Assembly (NCBI GenBank): GCA_029975965.1
Contig: JARKOV010000114.1
Span: 67,964-131,963 of the forward strand
Source: Anaerolinea sp.
GTDB taxonomy: Bacteria; Chloroflexota; Anaerolineae; Anaerolineales; Anaerolineaceae
Direction: 5' to 3'
Length of the DNA: 64,000 bases
The notes under the pieces were generated by a model. The model was given only the letters and a program-made list of their open reading frames with translations. It had not been told where the DNA came from and made no database searches. Below are positions 8,206 to 17,776 of the stretch, piece by piece. A program made the position numbers and the translations under genes. The first letter of the stretch is position 1, and each line of letters starts with the position of its first letter.

Positions 8206-11200
8206 TTCGCAGGTTTAAAAGCGACAACGGTCCAAAAATCTACCCCGAACATTGCCTGTAACGTGCGCAGCTCCTTCTTTTGGCCTTTTCGCCGGAGGCA
8301 ATACCTGGATAACAGCTCACTCCGCTGGATGATTTTGTTTTTTAAGGCGGGGGAGATCTTTACCTTCTCGAGGTTTTCGATCATCTGGTTGTGACTGGTG
8401 CGCAGTTGCTCGCATAGTTCGTCGGCGGCGGTCCTGGGGTTTAAAACCCATTGGGGTTTCAGACCCAGTGCAGATAAACGCTCCAGATACCAGTTGAGGG
8501 TATGATAGTGTCCCACGCCATACGCAGCATCGTAGTTCATTTTAAAATATTGAGCGGCATCTTCCCGCGATAGTAGGGTAATCCCGGGAAGGTTGTAATG
8601 CCCATCTTTGGCCAGGAAGCCGGGCCAAAATGGATTCGGGATCTCAAAATAGGCCAGTCCGCCGGGATTAAGCACGCTCGCAATTTGCTGCAGGGTTAAG
8701 TCTGGGTGGTCGACATGCTCGATCACATCGTTGCAGGTCGCAATGTCGAATTTTCCAAGGTTCAGAAAGTCATCACTTTCGACCGAAAGCAATTCAAGCC
8801 TGCCCTTTACCCCATGTTCGGACAGGTTAATTCGAGCCAGGTCCAACAGATCATTGTTCAGGTCAATACCGGTAACGCTTTCGCATCCATTCTTGTTGAA
8901 CGCGATCAAGAATCCACCATATGCGCAACCAATATCGAGATAAGCCTTATTCGCCAAGGAGACGTGCCGTTTGACTCGCTCACAAACCAGAAAACCGCGC
9001 TGGTTGGATTGCTGCGCAAAATCTAACCACATTTGCCTGGTCTCTTCTGGGACGTTTGCGGCCTGCTGGTGGATGTAAACCTGGAGGTTCTGCCTGAACT
9101 GCGGACCAACCCGTTCGGGATGAAGCGCGACAGTCACCTGCTGCGCACGAGCATCCCAGGTATTTTCGCGGGCAATTTCGTCCAGGCGCCGTGTAAAGTC
9201 CCGATCGTTCGATAGGCGAATAGCCTCATCGATTTTTTCGCTGAACTGCTGCGGATCGTTGGCGACCAAGACACCCTCGATCCGCATGCTTTCCCTCATC
9301 GGAGTGATGACAACGGGCTTTCTGGCTGCCATATATTCGAAGAGCTTCAGCGGTGAGGTGGAATGGGTGATATCGTTGACCACAAAAGGGATCATACAAA
9401 CCGTGAAATGGGTCAAATAAGCCGGCAACTCGGAATATTTTTTCGGCCCAAGCCAGTAAACATTGGGCAATTCTGTGATGGTCGATGTGGTCATCGAGTT
9501 GTCGTAATTTGGGCCGATCAAAACAAATGATAGATCAGGCCGGGCGGAAGCTGTTTTTTCCAGCAATTCATAGTCGAACCAGCGGGCAAGGGCACCGTAA
9601 TAGCCGACAATCGGCTTATTCTGAGCCAGGATTTTTTCCAGTTCCTTATTCGCCTGAAGTTGTGAGACGAAGGGACCTTGAAAATGCTCGTAATCTACGC
9701 CGTTGGGAATGAGAAGCGCATCTTTTCGAGTACGGTGAACTTCTTCGAAAAGATTGGCTGCCGTGGCAGAAATGATGGTCGCGTGTTTTAAGAAGTAACG
9801 ATGGTTACGCCGCAGAGCATTTATATCCAGCGCATCTTTAAAGACTTCGAGCTCATCGATGTAATCGTACACAATTCTGGGCTTTGAGAAATACCCCAAC
9901 CATTTACGATTGTAGGATACGGCGATGACAACCGGATTTTCGATCTGCGAGAACGACTCCATCGGCACATTGGTTATGTAAAGGTTCTCATGCGCCTGTT
10001 GAATACGGTATCGTGGATCGACGCCAACCGGTTGGCAATAAAATACCAGGTTGCCCGCTTTCGCAAACGAGAGCGCCATTTGCTGTGGGCGTTGGAAAAG
10101 CTCGATGTCCCATTGAATCGAAGGGGGATAGACGATGACGTCGCCGGAGCCTGCGTGTTTCTGGAGGATTTGATCGATTTGAGCCCGGAACTGGTGGATT
10201 TCAGGGCTTACGTTTTTTTTTCCTTTGCCCAGGTTTCTTAATAATTCGGATAACCCGCTGTCGACGGGTAATACAGCCAATCGAGCTTTCCGCAGACCTT
10301 GCGCCAACTTCCAGCTCCGACTCTTGTAGATTTCATTTAATTGAGTTGTGGCGCTGGACAGTTTTTCGCTGGCGGTCACCAACTCGTTGCGCAACCCAAT
10401 CATTTCGTTCTGGCTTTTCAGGTTCAGCGCAAGCGCGTCGGATAATGCCGACAGATATTGGGAAGTTTCGTAAGGCGTTGGCTGAGCGACCGGGCGCCAA
10501 ACCCGCGCATCGACTTCGCCCGTCGGCACGCCGACCTGACCCAACGCTGCGATCAGATACGCTCTTTGTTCGATTGGAATCAGGTTGTTCCGGTGTACCT
10601 CCAGAATGCTTCTCCTCAAAGAAGGTTCAAGCCCGGTGATGGAGCTGATCAAGCTCTCGGTCCAGGTTTCGCCAAAATAGGCCTGCCCAAGGTAAGTGAT
10701 GCCGGCCTGCTGAAAAGCAATGGCCACATCCTTTAATGGAATTTCCTGACCGAACGGCCAGTTGGCTTCTGAGGCTGCCTTCGTGCGCCAGATCCAGTAC
10801 CAGTAACATTGCTGGTTGGGAATCAACACCAACACATACTTGCGGCTGTAACTGGCCATCGACTTCAGCAGCTCGATCTGGTCCTTAAGCGGGTAATGCT
10901 CCAGCACTCCGGCATTGAAAACCAGGTCGAAATCGGGTGCTCCAGGTTCAAAACCATTTCTCAAGATCGTCTCAGCTTTGACACCTTGTTGCTCAAAGAG
11001 CGCTTTTGCATATTGGAGCGCCTGTGCGGAAAAATCGAGCAATGTGACCTCGAATTTGCCGGTGCGCGCCAAAGCCAGGCTCTGCCAGCCGGCTCCGCAC
11101 CCCAATTCCAAGGACTTTCCTCCGGAAGGCATCAGGCTGGTAATCAATTTTGAAAATTCGACATTTATTTCCGCAATGAGCGGATCTTCCTTGATCACCG

Positions 11201-11258
11201 GAAGCTGGGAATAATAAGCGTCCCATTTTTCAATTTCGTTTTGGATGTTCATCGTCAT
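8202..11258 (-). CDS. Methyltransferase-glycosyltransferase-methyltransferase multidomain protein
   Basis: 1018 residues with three enzyme modules. Residues 1-230 form a SAM methyltransferase (LELGCGAGW at 50-58). A coiled coil at about 268-315 links to a GT-B glycosyltransferase at about 372-715, with LFQRPQQMALSFA and the donor-lobe segment STSPLKLFEYMAARKPV. Residues 730-1018 are a second methyltransferase (YLDIGCAYGGF near 773, DVIEHVDHPD near 73 residues later). Such fusions often cap or terminate surface glycans. The middle module closely resembles the separate glycosyltransferase at 13435-14622. ATGA overlaps join it to both neighbours. Confidence 0.85.
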   Translation of the reverse strand: MTMNIQNEIEKWDAYYSQLPVIKEDPLIAEINVEFSKLITSLMPSGGKSLELGCGAGWQSLALARTGKFEVTLLDFSAQALQYAKALFEQQGVKAETILRNGFEPGAPDFDLVFNAGVLEHYPLKDQIELLKSMASYSRKYVLVLIPNQQCYWYWIWRTKAASEANWPFGQEIPLKDVAIAFQQAGITYLGQAYFGETWTESLISSITGLEPSLRRSILEVHRNNLIPIEQRAYLIAALGQVGVPTGEVDARVWRPVAQPTPYETSQYLSALSDALALNLKSQNEMIGLRNELVTASEKLSSATTQLNEIYKSRSWKLAQGLRKARLAVLPVDSGLSELLRNLGKGKKNVSPEIHQFRAQIDQILQKHAGSGDVIVYPPSIQWDIELFQRPQQMALSFAKAGNLVFYCQPVGVDPRYRIQQAHENLYITNVPMESFSQIENPVVIAVSYNRKWLGYFSKPRIVYDYIDELEVFKDALDINALRRNHRYFLKHATIISATAANLFEEVHRTRKDALLIPNGVDYEHFQGPFVSQLQANKELEKILAQNKPIVGYYGALARWFDYELLEKTASARPDLSFVLIGPNYDNSMTTSTITELPNVYWLGPKKYSELPAYLTHFTVCMIPFVVNDITHSTSPLKLFEYMAARKPVVITPMRESMRIEGVLVANDPQQFSEKIDEAIRLSNDRDFTRRLDEIARENTWDARAQQVTVALHPERVGPQFRQNLQVYIHQQAANVPEETRQMWLDFAQQSNQRGFLVCERVKRHVSLANKAYLDIGCAYGGFLIAFNKNGCESVTGIDLNNDLLDLARINLSEHGVKGRLELLSVESDDFLNLGKFDIATCNDVIEHVDHPDLTLQQIASVLNPGGLAYFEIPNPFWPGFLAKDGHYNLPGITLLSREDAAQYFKMNYDAAYGVGHYHTLNWYLERLSALGLKPQWVLNPRTAADELCEQLRTSHNQMIENLEKVKISPALKNKIIQRSELLSRYCLRRKGQKKELRTLQAMFGVDFWTVVAFKPAK

Positions 11259-12571
11259 TCCTGTAACAAGGAGTTCGCCAGAACGCGAATGGTGTGGTTG
11301 ACTTCAGGAAGCACCTGCGAAAAAATAAACCGGTCTGAAATAACCCGGATGATGAAGGCATTTTCAATAAAATCCAGATATTCGGGTTTTTCTATGGAAA
11401 CCCGGTTTTCGGCGTTCAGCACCAGCGAGTATTCGCCGGGGGCCAGGATATTGGTCAGCTCGAAATCGACCTCGATCGTCTGGCCTTTGGATAACTGGGG
11501 AAATTTGATTCCCTGGTCTAAAGTCGTCGTCGTGATAATATCCAGGCCTTTTGTGTTCCGAAAAGAAAGACCAAAGCCAAGATGATCGACCTTCATAGGA
11601 TCGAGAACGGTCGCCCGGATGGAGATTTTCAGGTTCTCTCCATGGTTGAATACCCCCCTCGATTTTCCGTGTGGATGAGCAATTTTCAATGCCTGGATCG
11701 CAATCTGCCCGGTTCCCCACCGCGCAGAGTCTTTGTTGCGAGAAAGGGGTATCCATTGCTCCGAATCCGTCAGGTCGGTTTCGGATTGTGTGGCTGGTGC
11801 ATTGGCGTCAGTTCTATCTACAGAAGCGTTCCGGTAAATTTCCTCAAGATATCGAGACGTGACTTCAATGGGTTTGCCCGATTGGCGAGGTTCGCCGTGG
11901 CTCAACCAGATCGCGCGATCACAAATGCTCCGTACCGTTTGGATATCATGGGTCACTAAAACGATGGCAGTCCCTCGATCGCGCAAATTTGCCATTCGAT
12001 CCATGCACTTGATCACGAATCCGGCGTCACCAACAGCGAGCGCTTCGTCAACAACCAGGATATCCGGATCGACACAGGTGGCGATCGAAAAAGCCAGCCG
12101 GACATACATCCCGGACGAATACAATTTGACGGGTTGGTCAATGAAGTCTCCAATATCAGCAAAATCGATGATTTGCTGAAAACGAGCCTTCATCTCTTTT
12201 TCGGGAATCCCCATGACCGCCCCACTCAGATACACATTCTCGCGTCCGGTAAATTCGGGATGAAAACCAGCCCCTAATTCAAGCAAGGCGGTCAACCTGC
12301 CGTCGAGATTCACAGACCCGGTCGTTGGTTTTAATGTCCCTGCGATGATTTGAAGAAGGGTGCTTTTGCCACTTCCATTGATCCCAATGATCCCTAAGAC
12401 TTCGCCTGAATTAAGCTCAAAAGAAACGTTTCTCAGCGCCCAAAAGGATTCAGCGAAATCGCGGCGGAGGATTGGGGCGAGCAAAGCCTGCTGTAAACGC
12501 TCTCGGTACCGCTTGAACAACCAGTAGCGTTTGCCAACCTGATTCACCGCAATTCGGGTTTGGTTTTTCAT
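11255..12571 (-). CDS. ABC exporter ATPase, Wzt-like with C-terminal sugar-binding domain
   Basis: 438 residues. The ATPase domain has Walker A GINGSGKST at 63-71, the YSSGM signature at 151-155 in the form typical of polysaccharide and teichoic-acid exporters, and Walker B ILVVDEA at 171-177. Residues from about 290 to the end form a beta-sandwich extension as in Wzt, where it binds the non-reducing end of the finished O-polysaccharide. I chose the ATG at 12571 because it overlaps the permease stop (ATGA); an upstream start at 12655 would run into that gene. Together with the next gene it forms the export pump. Confidence 0.92.
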   Translation of the reverse strand: MKNQTRIAVNQVGKRYWLFKRYRERLQQALLAPILRRDFAESFWALRNVSFELNSGEVLGIIGINGSGKSTLLQIIAGTLKPTTGSVNLDGRLTALLELGAGFHPEFTGRENVYLSGAVMGIPEKEMKARFQQIIDFADIGDFIDQPVKLYSSGMYVRLAFSIATCVDPDILVVDEALAVGDAGFVIKCMDRMANLRDRGTAIVLVTHDIQTVRSICDRAIWLSHGEPRQSGKPIEVTSRYLEEIYRNASVDRTDANAPATQSETDLTDSEQWIPLSRNKDSARWGTGQIAIQALKIAHPHGKSRGVFNHGENLKISIRATVLDPMKVDHLGFGLSFRNTKGLDIITTTTLDQGIKFPQLSKGQTIEVDFELTNILAPGEYSLVLNAENRVSIEKPEYLDFIENAFIIRVISDRFIFSQVLPEVNHTIRVLANSLLQE

Positions 12572-13401
12572 AGGTAGTCTGGGAAATTCTGCTTGCTGCT
12601 CATGTACCAGCGATAACCAAGCAGGCACAGGCCTACGCAGGCGGCAACGAACCATGCGACTCCGCCACCCTGGGGGAGTGCCCCTTCCAACAACACGTTT
12701 CTGAACAAGCTGATGAGGTGAGCCATGGGATTAATTTTCACCACCCAGGCGGCCCAGTCCGGGATGAAGTCTTCCGGATAGAAAATCGGTGTGATAAAAA
12801 TTAAAATGGACGTGATTAAAGGCGTGATTTGCCGTAAATCGGGGATATACACGGACAAGGCCGACCAGATCCAGTTGATTCCGGTGAACAGGACCAATTC
12901 AAGAACCAGAACCAACGGTAGAAGCAACATGCCCCAGGACAATTTACCGAGGATGAGCCAGATTAATGGAACCAGAAGGGCGAAACCGATGATTTGCTGG
13001 AAGATCGCTACCAGGGTGATATTTACGGGCAGTATTTCCAGAGGAAACACCACTCGCTTGACCATATTGATATTGCCCCGGATTAAAGTGGTTGACAGAT
13101 TCAGCCCTTCGGCAAAGGCGTTCCACGGCAGCAAACCGCAAAGCAAGTACACCGCGAACGTGTAAGGGGAATCGTTTGACCCGAAACGCACCTTGAGAAA
13201 GGTGGAAAATACCAGCGTGTAGACAACCATCATCAGCAGCGGCTGGGCGATCGACCACAAGATGCCCCCCAGCGATCCCCGATAGCGGGCCTGGTAATCG
13301 CGCCATGAAAGGATGCGGATCAATTCGCGGTGGCGATAAAGATTCCGCGCCACCGCAGGGATATTGAACACATCCGTTAAGAATAGGACGAGCTTTTTCA
13401 A
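12568..13401 (-). CDS. ABC-2 polysaccharide export permease, Wzm-like
   Basis: 277 residues with six predicted membrane helices and the ABC-2 family pattern: an N-terminal amphipathic stretch ending LSWRDYQARYRGSLGG, IAQPLLMMVVYTLVF as the first helix, and LLPWNAFAEGLN. With the adjacent ATPase it should export a lipid-linked polysaccharide across the inner membrane. It overlaps the ATPase start by 4 bases. The 33-base gap to the upstream glycosyltransferase is the only gap in the operon. Confidence 0.92.
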   Translation of the reverse strand: MKKLVLFLTDVFNIPAVARNLYRHRELIRILSWRDYQARYRGSLGGILWSIAQPLLMMVVYTLVFSTFLKVRFGSNDSPYTFAVYLLCGLLPWNAFAEGLNLSTTLIRGNINMVKRVVFPLEILPVNITLVAIFQQIIGFALLVPLIWLILGKLSWGMLLLPLVLVLELVLFTGINWIWSALSVYIPDLRQITPLITSILIFITPIFYPEDFIPDWAAWVVKINPMAHLISLFRNVLLEGALPQGGGVAWFVAACVGLCLLGYRWYMSSKQNFPDYL

Positions 13402-13434
13402 TCGATTGCGGCCCCGGGAAGCATCTCTCGCAGA

Positions 13435-14622
13435 TTATACCATTTCCAACGAGGCCAGGATTTTTCTCGCCCGCGCTTCCCACGTGTTCTGCCGCGCCGT
13501 ATTGTGAAGCGCGATCCGGAATTGTTCGTCGTCACTCAATACAAGCGCCCGGTCGATTTGCCTGGAAAATTCCAGGGCATTGCCCGCTGTCAGCACGTGC
13601 GGCACCCGCATGCTTTCATCCATTGCCGTAATGATGACGGGCTTCCCGCCCGCCATGTATTCGAACAATTTCAAAGGGGATGTGGCGTGAGTGATGGCGT
13701 TTAGCTTGAAAGGGATCATGGTCACGGCGAAACTGTTCAGATACGCGGGCAGGTCGTGGTATGGTTTCTCGCCAAGCCAGTGGACGTTTGGCGCTTGCAG
13801 CAGGCCGCTCTCAAACAAATGCTTGCCATGTGCCGGTCCGATCAAAATGAATTCGACATCCTGGCGGAGCAGCGCCACCTGCCGGATGAGCTCATCGTCA
13901 AACCATTCGGCCAGCGCGCCGAAATAGCCAACGAGCACGCGGCGCGTCTCCTTGTAGGGTTTTAAATCCTCGGGCGTTGGCAATCCCTGCTGGGAAAAAT
14001 GGCCGGCATCCACGGCGTTTGGGAGGTAAACCAGGTCGGGTCTTTCTAGGCGGTAGATATCGACCAACCGCTGGGCTGTCGCCAGAACCAGGCGCGCCTT
14101 TTTCATCCTGCGGGCATGCTGGTAGCGCAGCAGGCGCGGGTCCACCGCAAAGGCAGCAAAATCGTCAACGATATCGTAAATCAACTCGACGGGTTGGAGA
14201 TAACGCTCGGGAGAGTAACACCACGGCAGCAGGTAAAGGAGAGGGTTGCTCGCGTGGTTGAGTACGGCCGGGGGAGCTTTGACCCAAAAAAGGTTCGGCC
14301 GCACCTTCTCGATTCTCAAATCTCCGCTGTCCACGAAGGGCTCGATATAAAATACGGTCTCTCCTAGCCCGGCCAGAGCAATCGCCAGTTGCTGGGGACG
14401 TTGAAAAAGTTGCCGGTCCCAAGATAACCCGGGCGCGAAGATAAAAGCTCTTTTCCCCTTGGGCATCGATTCGAGGATTGAGTCGATTTGCGCACGCAAG
14501 GTGGGGATGTCGTGCCGGGCTTTGAAGCGGATTCTTTCGTCGCGAAGATGCTGCCAGTTGAGCTTGACCTGCGCCCACAGGGTGTCCAGCAGTGAAGGTT
14601 GGCGGCTGGTCGGGTCGTTCAT
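13435..14622 (-). CDS. Glycosyltransferase (GT-B fold)
   Basis: 395 residues with the arrangement IFAPGLSWDRQLFQRPQQLA near the N-terminus, VLVGYFGALAEWFDDEL in the linker, and ATSPLKLFEYMAGGKPVIIT in the donor lobe. The same landmarks occur in the middle module of the 1018-residue protein encoded at 8202-11258, so the two are paralogues in one operon. It is probably cytoplasmic and adds a sugar to the exported glycan. Its ATG at 14622 overlaps the previous stop by 4 bases. Confidence 0.85.
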   Translation of the reverse strand: MNDPTSRQPSLLDTLWAQVKLNWQHLRDERIRFKARHDIPTLRAQIDSILESMPKGKRAFIFAPGLSWDRQLFQRPQQLAIALAGLGETVFYIEPFVDSGDLRIEKVRPNLFWVKAPPAVLNHASNPLLYLLPWCYSPERYLQPVELIYDIVDDFAAFAVDPRLLRYQHARRMKKARLVLATAQRLVDIYRLERPDLVYLPNAVDAGHFSQQGLPTPEDLKPYKETRRVLVGYFGALAEWFDDELIRQVALLRQDVEFILIGPAHGKHLFESGLLQAPNVHWLGEKPYHDLPAYLNSFAVTMIPFKLNAITHATSPLKLFEYMAGGKPVIITAMDESMRVPHVLTAGNALEFSRQIDRALVLSDDEQFRIALHNTARQNTWEARARKILASLEMV

Positions 14623-15740
14623 GCTCGAGCGTCAGGAGGCGTTTGGTACACCTCCAGTGTTTGCCGGTTGATGATCTCGTGGGTAAATTTCTGCAAAAAG
14701 ATGTCCCGACCGGCCAGACCCATTTCCCGCCGCCGGGATGCGTCCCCGATCAAGGTCTCCAGCGCCTGGGCCAGCGCGGTTGGATCTCTGGGTGGAACGA
14801 GGATGCCGTTGACGCCGTGTTGAACCACCTCTCGGCACCCCGCGACGTCACTGGCCACGATGGGGCGCCCGGCGGCAGCGGCCTCGATCAAGACGGTGGG
14901 CACGCCTTCGCCGTAGGATGGCAGCACCACCAGGTGGCAATTCTGGAAAGTCTCTTCGAGGCGAGTCTGGAAACCCAGCCACTCGACCTGCCCGTCTTCG
15001 ACCCAATTTTCAAGGGTCGACGGCGGTATGCTGGCCGGGTTTCCCGGGTCGGGTTCCCCGGCAAAGGCCAGGCGAAATTTCACGCCTCTTTCCCTTAGCA
15101 GTTGCCCGGCTTGCACCAGCTCGCCGATGCCTTTGTCCCACAAAAGGCGACCGGCATATAAGACCAGAGGCGGGCCATCCGGTTCAGGCGTGGGCGTGAA
15201 TCTGCGCGGATCCGCGCCAACGCCGGTGACCAGGTGAGATTGTGCCGGTCGCGCCAGCTTCTGGTTGATAAAATAGGCTTGATCCTCCCGATTTTCAAAG
15301 ATGACTTGCGTCCCACGCAGCAGGTACCGGTACAGTAAGATCACCCCCGGCCTGAGCATGCGTGCCGGGATGCTTTTTGAGAGGAAAATGTAGCCGCGCC
15401 CGGTAATGCTGTTGACCACGCGGTTGATCTTCTCCAGACGGGCTGCCAGGCTGCCGTACAGCACCGGTTTGATGGTGAAGTGGTGCACCAGGTCCGGATG
15501 CTCAGATCGATAAATTTGTGCCAGGAGCGAAAGCGAGCGAATCTCTTGGATTGGGTCGAGAGATTTCCTGCCGACCGTCCAGTTGCGCCAGGTAAATCCT
15601 CTGGCTTGTAAAAGGTTGACATAGTCGCCTGGCGGTGAAACCAAAACGACCTCGTATCCCATCTCCCGCATGAATTCGGCATGCGCCAGGTGGAAGTTAT
15701 ACAAAAACCAATCGGTGTTGGCAACCAGGAGCAGTTTCAC
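14619..15740 (-). CDS. Glycosyltransferase family 4 (PglA/CapM-like)
   Basis: 373 residues, GT-B fold, resembling the family 4 enzymes that add GalNAc or Gal residues to lipid-linked sugars. Visible are LLLVANTDWFLYNF at the start, HHFTIKPVLYGSLAAR (the IKP motif of this subfamily), LYAGRLLWDKGIGELVQA, and SYGEGVPTVLIEAAAAGRPIV, the E-x7-E donor-binding region. It begins with GTG at 15740 and overlaps the upstream stop as GTGA. Confidence 0.9.
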   Translation of the reverse strand: MKLLLVANTDWFLYNFHLAHAEFMREMGYEVVLVSPPGDYVNLLQARGFTWRNWTVGRKSLDPIQEIRSLSLLAQIYRSEHPDLVHHFTIKPVLYGSLAARLEKINRVVNSITGRGYIFLSKSIPARMLRPGVILLYRYLLRGTQVIFENREDQAYFINQKLARPAQSHLVTGVGADPRRFTPTPEPDGPPLVLYAGRLLWDKGIGELVQAGQLLRERGVKFRLAFAGEPDPGNPASIPPSTLENWVEDGQVEWLGFQTRLEETFQNCHLVVLPSYGEGVPTVLIEAAAAGRPIVASDVAGCREVVQHGVNGILVPPRDPTALAQALETLIGDASRRREMGLAGRDIFLQKFTHEIINRQTLEVYQTPPDARA

Positions 15741-16873
15741 GGTGGGGTTAATTCCCGATACAGGTCAACCAGGCGCTGTTCCATGATCTGCCACGAATAG
15801 AACTGCCGATATGCCTGCCGGCCTTGACTCCCCAGGCGCGTTCGGAGGCCCGGATCGGCGGCGAGCCGGTCCAGGGCGAGCTCCAGGGCGATCTTGTCGC
15901 CGTAGGGTATCACGATCCCTGCTCCAGCAGAGTTCACGATGCGGTCCATATGGGTGTGCTCGGCGACGAGAACCGGTTTGCTCAGCATCATGGCTTCGAA
16001 GATTTTATTCGGGCTCGAAAACCGGTGGTTTTGGATCGAAGGGTCATACAGTGCAAAAAGCGCGTCGGCACGGCGGCTCAAATCGATGGCTTTTTGGTAC
16101 GAGACCCGCCCATGCCAGGACACATTGGGTAAGCCGTCGGCAATTCGAACGATCTGCTCCTCATCTCCCCCAAAACCTGCCAAATCCAATGACCATTCCG
16201 GATGCCGCCCGATGACTTCCAACACTTCGAACAGCATGCGCTCAACCTGGATCAATCCTATGTAGGCGAGGCGAAGATAGCCCGGCGGGGAAGGCTGGAA
16301 CTCGGTCTCGCCTTCATCTTCCGGCGAATTGTAAAGATAAGTGAGTTTGCGCGGGTGAGCGCCTCGGATTTGCTCGATGCGCGCTTCGTCGCACAAGATC
16401 AAGGCGTCTGCATGGTCAATGGCGTTCAGGTCGGTTCGCCGGATCATCTGTTTGATCCATGTGGGGGTGCGCCTTAAGTGATCGGCATAAAAATCGAAGA
16501 TATCATAGACGACGGTCTTTGCCCAAAATCGACGGGCCCAGAGCGCCGGGAGGATGGTGTCGAAATCGCAGGCATGGATCAAATCGTACTGGTCTCGGTT
16601 GTGACGCAACCATTGCCATAATCCCCATTGCCAACGCAGAAGGTTGGGCAGATTGGCCAGCCCCGACCCATAACGGGCTGGGATTGCAATCCTGTGGATG
16701 GCATAGCCGTCCCGATGTTCGAGCAAGGGCAAGTGAGCCGTTCGATCCCAACCGACAACCGCCACCTGGTATCCGGCTCGGACGAGCGCGCGAGCCTCTT
16801 TCTCCACCCTTGGATCCGGCATGATTGGGTTAGAACGACAAAAAACGACCCGTTTCCTCCAGTCCCTCTCCAC
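15737..16873 (-). CDS. Glycosyltransferase family 4, first gene of the operon
   Basis: 378 residues with a GT-B fold: the N-terminal lobe has MPDPRVEKEARALVRAGY, a pattern common in GT4 enzymes of sugar loci, and the C-terminal lobe has FSSPNKIFEAMMLSKPVLVAE. It starts with GTG at 16873. As the most upstream gene of the seven-gene minus-strand set it is likely transcribed from a promoter in the gap at 16874-16990, where a -10-like TATAAT sits at 16885-16880 on this strand. Confidence 0.87.
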   Translation of the reverse strand: MERDWRKRVVFCRSNPIMPDPRVEKEARALVRAGYQVAVVGWDRTAHLPLLEHRDGYAIHRIAIPARYGSGLANLPNLLRWQWGLWQWLRHNRDQYDLIHACDFDTILPALWARRFWAKTVVYDIFDFYADHLRRTPTWIKQMIRRTDLNAIDHADALILCDEARIEQIRGAHPRKLTYLYNSPEDEGETEFQPSPPGYLRLAYIGLIQVERMLFEVLEVIGRHPEWSLDLAGFGGDEEQIVRIADGLPNVSWHGRVSYQKAIDLSRRADALFALYDPSIQNHRFSSPNKIFEAMMLSKPVLVAEHTHMDRIVNSAGAGIVIPYGDKIALELALDRLAADPGLRTRLGSQGRQAYRQFYSWQIMEQRLVDLYRELTPP

Positions 16874-16879
16874 GACCGA

Positions 16880-16885
16880 ATTATA
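16880..16885 (-). promoter_or_regulatory. Candidate -10 box of the polysaccharide export operon
   Basis: Reading on the minus strand, TATAAT lies 6 bases upstream of the GTG at 16873. That distance would place transcription start almost on the start codon. The -35 region 17 bases upstream is weak and would fall inside the palindromic element at 16899-16951. Confidence 0.4.
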
Positions 16886-16964
16886 AAGCGAAATGGCAAC
16901 TGCTCAGAGGGTAGAGGAAAAGTCCTCTCTTGAACCTCTGGCTGAGAAGTTAAGCGAAATGGCA
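16886..16964. repeat. Small palindromic element with 13-bp flanking direct repeats
   Basis: The 13-base sequence AAGCGAAATGGCA occurs at 16886-16898 and again at 16952-16964. Between them is a 53-base element starting with ACTGCTCAG and ending with CTGAGAAGTT, an imperfect inverted repeat. A related sequence sits at 48412-48478 and a right-half copy at 60073-60096. The direct repeats look like a target-site duplication, so this may be a miniature mobile element. Confidence 0.65.
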
Positions 16965-17010
16965 CAATCCTTGCACCAAAGAGGGTAGGACATTGGCAGG
17001 AGGCGTTGGG

Positions 17011-17676
17011 ATGCGTTGGTTTTGGATCGCGGGTTTAATTGGGATGGTCTTGTGCCTGAGCGGCTGTGGCGCGCCGCCCCAGGCGCCTACCGCTGTCCAG
17101 GCGCAGGCGTCTGCGGTGCAATCGGTCTCTCCCTTGCCTGATGCGAGCGCCACCGGCACCACCCCACCCCAAGATACCGCCACCCTTCCGCCGACCGACA
17201 CCATCGCTCCCCTCGAAACCAACACGCTGAGCCCGACCGATGTGCAGGTGCTGGCGACGCCGTTTCCGTTTGTGCTCCAGAGCGATTCCCCGCGTTATTT
17301 GCCCGCGTTCACCCAGCCCGAGGCAGGCTGCGCCTGGGTGGGGATCGCCGGGCAGGTGTTTGACGAGAACCGGCAGCCCATCGATGGCGTGGTGGTGCTG
17401 GTGAAAGGCTACTTCAACGGCAAGGTGATCGACACGATGTCGCTCAGCGGGTTGGGAAAAGCCTACGGACCGGCCGGTTTCGAGATTCAGATCGGAGACC
17501 GGTCTGCCGAAACGAGCAACGCGTTGACCATCCAACTGGTCAACGACCAATTCGAGGCGCTATCCGAAGCCTACCCGCTGACCACCTACGACGATTGCCA
17601 GCGCAACCTGATCTTGATCAACTTCCAGGCCAAGTCAGACGAGTGGCGCCTCTTTCTGCCCGCGGTCGGACAATAA
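17011..17676 (+). CDS. Secreted lipoprotein, function unknown
   Basis: 221 residues beginning with a lipoprotein signal peptide whose lipobox is LSGC (Cys at about residue 19), followed by a Pro/Thr/Ala-rich spacer of about 60 residues as in many Chloroflexi surface proteins. The rest (about 105-221) is predicted beta-rich and begins WVGIAGQVFDENRQPI, similar to carboxypeptidase-regulatory-like folds, ending LFLPAVGQ. The ATG at 17011 has AGGAGG eight bases upstream, which decides it over the in-frame TTG at 16993. It stands before the Wzz-like gene, so it could take part in surface glycan assembly, but this is only context. Confidence 0.75.
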   Translation: MRWFWIAGLIGMVLCLSGCGAPPQAPTAVQAQASAVQSVSPLPDASATGTTPPQDTATLPPTDTIAPLETNTLSPTDVQVLATPFPFVLQSDSPRYLPAFTQPEAGCAWVGIAGQVFDENRQPIDGVVVLVKGYFNGKVIDTMSLSGLGKAYGPAGFEIQIGDRSAETSNALTIQLVNDQFEALSEAYPLTTYDDCQRNLILINFQAKSDEWRLFLPAVGQ

Positions 17677-17776
17677 ACTTAGACGATCATTCTCTCCAGC
17701 ATGCCCCAATGCGCCAGGCTCGGGTCGCAAGGGGCTGGCTCGCTTAACGGTATAATAGCCTGCATTGAGGCTGTCC

